A stretch of DNA of 64,000 nucleotides from Vanilla planifolia (Eukaryota > Streptophyta > Magnoliopsida > Asparagales > Orchidaceae), in NCBI GenBank assembly GCA_023846275.1, contig CM043871.1:28488569-28552568 (forward strand), written 5' to 3'. The first letter of the stretch is position 1, and each line of letters begins with the position of its first letter. A program made the position numbers and the translations under genes. Under the pieces are notes generated by a model. That model saw nothing but the letters and a program-made list of their open reading frames with translations, did no database searches and had not been told where the DNA came from. This document shows positions 59,270 to 64,000 of this stretch, in pieces.

Positions 59270-59850
59270 CCATCAAGTGAGTAGCCATAGAAGCAACGAC
59301 GAGCTTCTTAGTGAGGAAGTTCACAAGTTGATTTGCGATAGTGATGTGTGCAACATTGATTACTTTCTTGTGAACAAAGTAATAATCAACAATGTGTTTC
59401 ATGCTTATATGTAGGACTTTAGAATGTCATGTCACCCTTATATTGTCACATCAAGTTTTATTAGTAGGGATCAATTGGCTTTGTATTTGTCCTTAATATT
59501 AGATTGTGTGACAATGGGCTGTTTCTTGGAGATCTATGATACAACATTTGGCCCAAGGAAGTTGTATGATAGACTTGTGATCGTTTGTGTAATTGGCATA
59601 GTCATCATCAATGTTACCATGAAGAGTCAATTGTTGAGTTGGTTGATGGGAGATACAATGATGAATAGTGTGTTTGAGATATCTTTAGAACACTTTTTAA
59701 TTGTAAATCTAAGCTCATTATGGGAGGGTGCATATGCTAGTGAACGTTATTGTCACCAAGTAATATCGGATAAAGTTATAAAAATATATTGTATTATTCT
59801 AAAATACTTTTGTAAAAAGTCGTATATGGTGGTTGCTGGCTAATTGTAAC
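59270..59850 (-). mobile_element. Ty1/copia RNase H fossil, broken
   Basis: On the minus strand the end of copia pol is visible: short matches to the RNase H region near 59,650, and YYFVHKKV and NQLVNFLTKKL at about 59,290-59,390. A presumed polypurine tract and LTR start lie near 59,260-59,275 (GATGGGTGTTTTAACA on the minus strand). The 3' LTR would then lie between about 58,800 and 59,262, directly behind SerRS. Many breaks, old. Confidence 0.6.
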
Positions 59851-60540
59851 AATGAGTTTCTTAGAAGTTACCATTGGTAGGAACATTGTTTACATCATTG
59901 CTTTTTAGATTGGCGAAGGGTATTGTCAATATTCGACTTTTTCATTAGATGAATGTCATGCATATAACTATGGTTTGAGACCCTCAAGAAGTTGTGAATA
60001 GAACTTATGTCATTGACAATAAAATGCATGGACATGATAATGTGATTAAAAATGAGTTGTTATAAGAGAATTTCATCGTCTTATTCAATCTTAAGGGCAA
60101 ATAAAGATGTGTTTGATGTGCAATTGACAAAGCTGAAATCATATTGGAAGTTTTATAGTGTTTTTAAAGACTTCATTTTTTTTTTCAAGATTTTGTTTTT
60201 TTTTTTTTTTTTGAAGACCAAATGTTGATAATATGTAAAGCCTTGTGAGTGGAGATAATATGTAAAGCCTTGACAAAGCCTTAGGTTTGGAGATTGGGAA
60301 TCAAAGAAACTTTGCATTTATTCTTTGCATAATTTCTTAGATGGTTTAGGAATGGTTTATATATATATAGGATTAAATTAAAGAATTTTAATTAACAATT
60401 GAATTTTTAATTAATTCTCATAATGTTGACACATTAAATCAAATCTAAATTGAATTTTAAAAATTGCAATCTACATATTGCTAGATTCTTTGTGACGAGT
60501 TATAAAATTGTATATATAATGAGAAATTAAAATTAAATAA
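59851..60540. other. Unassigned; poly-T tract and short direct repeat
   Basis: Probably further decayed copia sequence on the minus strand at the left. A long T-rich stretch lies at about 60,175-60,213. A 19-bp word (GATAATATGTAAAGCCTTG) is repeated at 60,227-60,245 and 60,254-60,272. Confidence 0.5.
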
Positions 60541-60574
60541 TTTATATATGAAGTATAATTGATAAAATAAATAA

Positions 60575-61260
60575 AAGATTTTTAAGTGGTTTGATTTGAC
60601 ACCATATATACATTCATCTTTGCCCAAAAGGTTGGGCAAAAGTACAACACCTTCACAAGAGTGGATAGAAAAAACCCTACACCATGTCAAATAAGTCTAC
60701 AAACACGAAGCTAAATTACTTTACAAGAGTCAGACCAGAAGGCATTATAATCAATAACCAATAAGAGCTTGTAATATAAGGCCAAAAAATCCTACAAATC
60801 ACCAGACCAAAAGACTCCATGATAATGACCAAAAGAACAAGAGATTAAAAATAAAGTCCCAATAATGGGACAAAGAAACAATGTAAAAAACTCAAAATAC
60901 AAGGTCATATAACATAATGTAATTATCATGAAGTGCATTGAATTGATGTTAAAGTAATGCAAGATTAATTTACAACTTAGCTCAATGTAATGAAGATCAA
61001 GAAACGATGAAGATTGAAGCTTACAACTCTAGTTTTGCTTTTTTTTTTTCAATCTCCTTAATGTGTAAGAGAATCTTCAAGAATAATTCCTTCCAAAAGA
61101 TATGTAATTAAACATTAATCAATCCACTATTTTTGGACCTCTTTTTTATAAGCATTAGAAAGTTTTTTAATGGCTCCAAATGTCTCCTAATGTTTATGTT
61201 AAAATTTCTCAAAATTTTGTCAAATTAATCGTTACTCACTTGATCTATACTTATTGTATC
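60575..61260. repeat. Dispersed repeat Z, copy 2
   Basis: Parallels 38,031-38,700 in word order and orientation (AATCCTACAAATC, then TGGGACAAA, AAAACTCAAAATACAAGG and GGCTCCAAAT). Confidence 0.65.
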
Positions 61261-61770
61261 CTTAAATTCAAAGATTATATTGTACGATACTCATAAATGA
61301 ACAAATTGTATAAGTCATCAGATTATTTCTTATATTCTCAAAGTAATTATACTGTACTATAGAATAATGTCGTATTGTACAAAATGCCTTGTTTCAACTT
61401 ACTTAAGCCTATTTACTTGTAAAGACTTGATTGTATGACACAATAAAATAATATCATTTTATACAAATTTCTTGGGTTTAGTTCTACATGATGTACATTT
61501 TTTGTTTAATATCATCGTTCCATACAGTACATATATTCGTACTGTATGAATGCTTTACTCTAAAACGGATTTTTTTCTCTTTAACTAGATAACAGTGTTT
61601 GGTAATACGAATCTATCTTACTATCTGAGAAATAAAATTGTATTATATAATGAGTTGGAACTCTTACATTATGTTTAATCAAACAGTGTTATCACCCATT
61701 CATACAAACATGCTAAAATTAATCATACTGTATAATGATTGTATGATACATAACTAAAACTAAATAAGGT
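61260..61770. repeat. AT-rich degenerate array following repeat Z copy 2
   Basis: Words such as ATTGTACGATACT, ATACTGTACTATAGAATAAT and GTACTGTATGAAT recur. It corresponds in place to the array at 38,700-39,150. Confidence 0.5.
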
Positions 61771-64000
61771 GCATATTTTAAGTGAACTATATGAGTGAAT
61801 GAGTAACATGAAAATATTAAGCACACTCAAAATATCTTCATAGTTGTGTTTCAAGTATATTGTTGTAGGTTTTATATGCTAATACCAAAAAAGAAACTCT
61901 AAAAAAGCATTTTTCATATTTGAAACTTCTTTTTTCTTGTAGCTGTTAAAGTTTATACCAAACATTGCGAATTAATCCTTTAAGTCAAGACTAAGCTTTC
62001 TAATTAATTCACTTAATTCATTTTTTAAATGCATAATCTAAATTACTAAAAAAATATTAATAAAATAATATAATAATTTTGTAGTCATTAGACTAGTAGT
62101 ATATGAACTAAAGATTCAACACATGATCTACCAAGATAATAAGTTATTAATGAAAAATTTGATACTCATAACAAATCAAAGAAGACCTTAGTGTTTAAGG
62201 ACTAAAAAATTCTCTCCCATGCAAAAAATTGTGATAAATTCAATTTTTAAAATCTTCTGCTCACTCAAAGGAGTTGCAAAAGCCAAGATCAATGATTGAG
62301 TTTAAGTGCAACAATGAGAACATGACCATAGTGTTCATAATGAAGAGTTGAAAAGGAAGGGTCTTTAATGCTTGTCTTCTAGAAAATATAAGAGTTCAAA
62401 AGAATTAGGTGATCCTTTAAAGCAACCATTGATGGTTAAACATTTGGAGATGATGGTGGTGTTCTCTTGTATAGTTTGGTGTGATTGGAAGGACCTCATG
62501 TTAAGACCCATAGCTTTTTTTCCTTTTTTTCATAAATTTTTGTTTGTGATCTTCTCCTTATTGATATAGCTTGCTAAATTCACTCTTGTAAGTTGGTTTA
62601 TGTGGAACAAAACTTAATCACTAGATTGTTTTATGGACTTCCCTAGTAATCGCTTAGTACTTGCAAAAGATCATGCTCAAGTTTCTACTTGAGTCTAAGT
62701 ATGAATTTACGTGTTTGCGTGCTAGAAAAATATGATAAGATGAGAAGAACCAAACGTTAATTGAAACCTACGATGTTGGAGAAAATTGGACGATCTTTTT
62801 GAACTGACTTGAAGGAGGATCAACAGGCATGGAGGTTTTCAAGTTACTTCAAGCTTAGTTTCTTCGTCGAAGTTGCAAACTATCTCGTTGTTACATATGA
62901 ATCGTCTTTCTCAATCTAACTTTTTTTTTTTTCTCTCAAGCTGTAATTAATTATTTTAGCATTGAATTTGCTTGTTGCAACATCATTTTCGACAGCTTCG
63001 TATTACTTGTCACATGAAATTTAATGAAAGAGAGGGAAATAATTAAAGCTCTTGTTTGCTTACACTAATTGCATCTAACAAAGTTGATGAGAAAGAAAAA
63101 TGCTATTATAATAGAAATATATTTGATAAATTATAACATTGAATTAAATGATATTTTAAAATTTTCAGTTTGTTTTTTCAGAATCTGAATGTAAAACAAT
63201 TTGAAAAAAATAGTTAAGTGTCAGCTACGTCAACTGGAATTATTAAACACGGTACATAGTTAAATACATATGGAATAAAAGGAGTGAACATTTTTCAATT
63301 TTTTGTGTTAAATAATTGGTCTAATTTTCAATATTGACTTAAATATGACGAATGAATACCAGGTGACTTATGGCAAAAATCTAATTTAAATGACCAAATA
63401 TGTAACATTTAAATTTGCTATTGCTAACAAATTTTATGTTAAATTTGAAATTTCAGTAGTTAATCTTGATTAAAAATCATCAGCCAATTATTTCTTAATA
63501 ATTTCTTGTTAAGCAAATGGCTATTTGACCAACTTTTACTCTTTATTTAAGCAACAACCAACACAACAATTAATAGTGATACCAAAAAGTATCCATTGAA
63601 ACACTTAAAAGTTGTTGATGTTAAAATGCTATTTTGATTTATTTGTATTTTTGATTTTATGCAAATGAAGAATGGTTTTTAATAGTTTTATATTGAAAAT
63701 AACCTCACAAATAGGATAAAAAATCACATTGATGATATGATTTCATATTTTTCTAAGAAAACTTGTTATGTGTAAAGCCCAAGATTGTTACAATTTTTGA
63801 ACAAGAGTAGAAGTAATGACCAAAAACAAATACTAAAATAATTATAGAATATCTTTATTGGTTTTATAGATTAGTCTTGGTCTTAATGAGTTTTTATGAG
63901 TTGTAACATTTTTAAAATTATTCTATTTTTTCTTATTGTTTTATTGTTTATTATTTATTGGGATCATTATGATTGATTTAGAGTTTTTAGTCATCTTAAG
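61771..64000. other. Unassigned AT-rich DNA to the right edge
   Basis: No gene or recognisable element. Short open frames such as 62,372-62,569 show no family resemblance. Confidence 0.45.

Noticed and set aside
1-64000. CRISPR arrays, operons, riboswitches, rRNA or tRNA genes
   Set aside because: The DNA is plant nuclear. No array of regular spacers, no rRNA sequence and no complete tRNA cloverleaf was recognised. GGTTTCGAACC near 42,412 resembles a T-arm but lacks the rest of a tRNA.

Overview
The window is nuclear DNA of a flowering plant. It is AT-rich, its genes have spliceosomal introns, and it carries a xyloglucan endotransglucosylase gene, a cytosolic-type seryl-tRNA synthetase gene and several generations of plant Ty1/copia, Ty3/gypsy and L1-type LINE elements. 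I cannot name the species. Only three host genes can be supported. Most of the remaining sequence is decayed retroelement or unassigned AT-rich DNA.

Left edge (1-3,060): a complete three-exon XTH gene on the minus strand, encoding 289 aa, secreted, with an intact catalytic motif. Main body (4,542-42,351): one small minus-strand gene encoding about 113-119 aa. I assembled it from six short exons by splice sites and phase. The exons sit in three clusters (about 4.5-4.75 kb, 16.56-17.26 kb and 42.29-42.35 kb), separated by introns of about 11.8 kb and 25.0 kb. The large introns hold retroelement fossils: a minus-strand gypsy gag-protease remnant (8.5-10.1 kb), two plus-strand copia remnants (17.7-23.1 kb and 25.2-27.0 kb), a solo LTR with a perfect 5-bp target duplication (27,015-28,919) inserted into the second copia, a gypsy integrase remnant (31.4-32.6 kb), and a family of LTR-like repeats with a primer-binding-site motif (30.8-40.2 kb). 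This gene is the main discovery of the window, because no single reading frame reveals it.

Upstream of that gene (43.1-51.85 kb) lies a nearly full-length but broken L1-type LINE on the plus strand. It has ORF1 with a zinc knuckle, then endonuclease, reverse transcriptase and a plant-type C-terminal RNase H. It is split between ORF1 and ORF2 by a second solo LTR (45,338-47,472) of the same lineage as the first. The LINE 3' end abuts a minus-strand gypsy reverse-transcriptase fossil.

Right part (54,592-58,759): an eight-exon seryl-tRNA synthetase gene on the plus strand (434 aa, class II motifs present, short C-terminal tail). It is followed by a minus-strand copia RNase H fossil (59.27-59.85 kb), a repeat shared with the 38-39 kb region (60.5-61.8 kb) and unassigned AT-rich DNA to the end. 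The three host genes do not form a pathway. Their co-location reflects gene order with heavy transposon expansion between and within genes.
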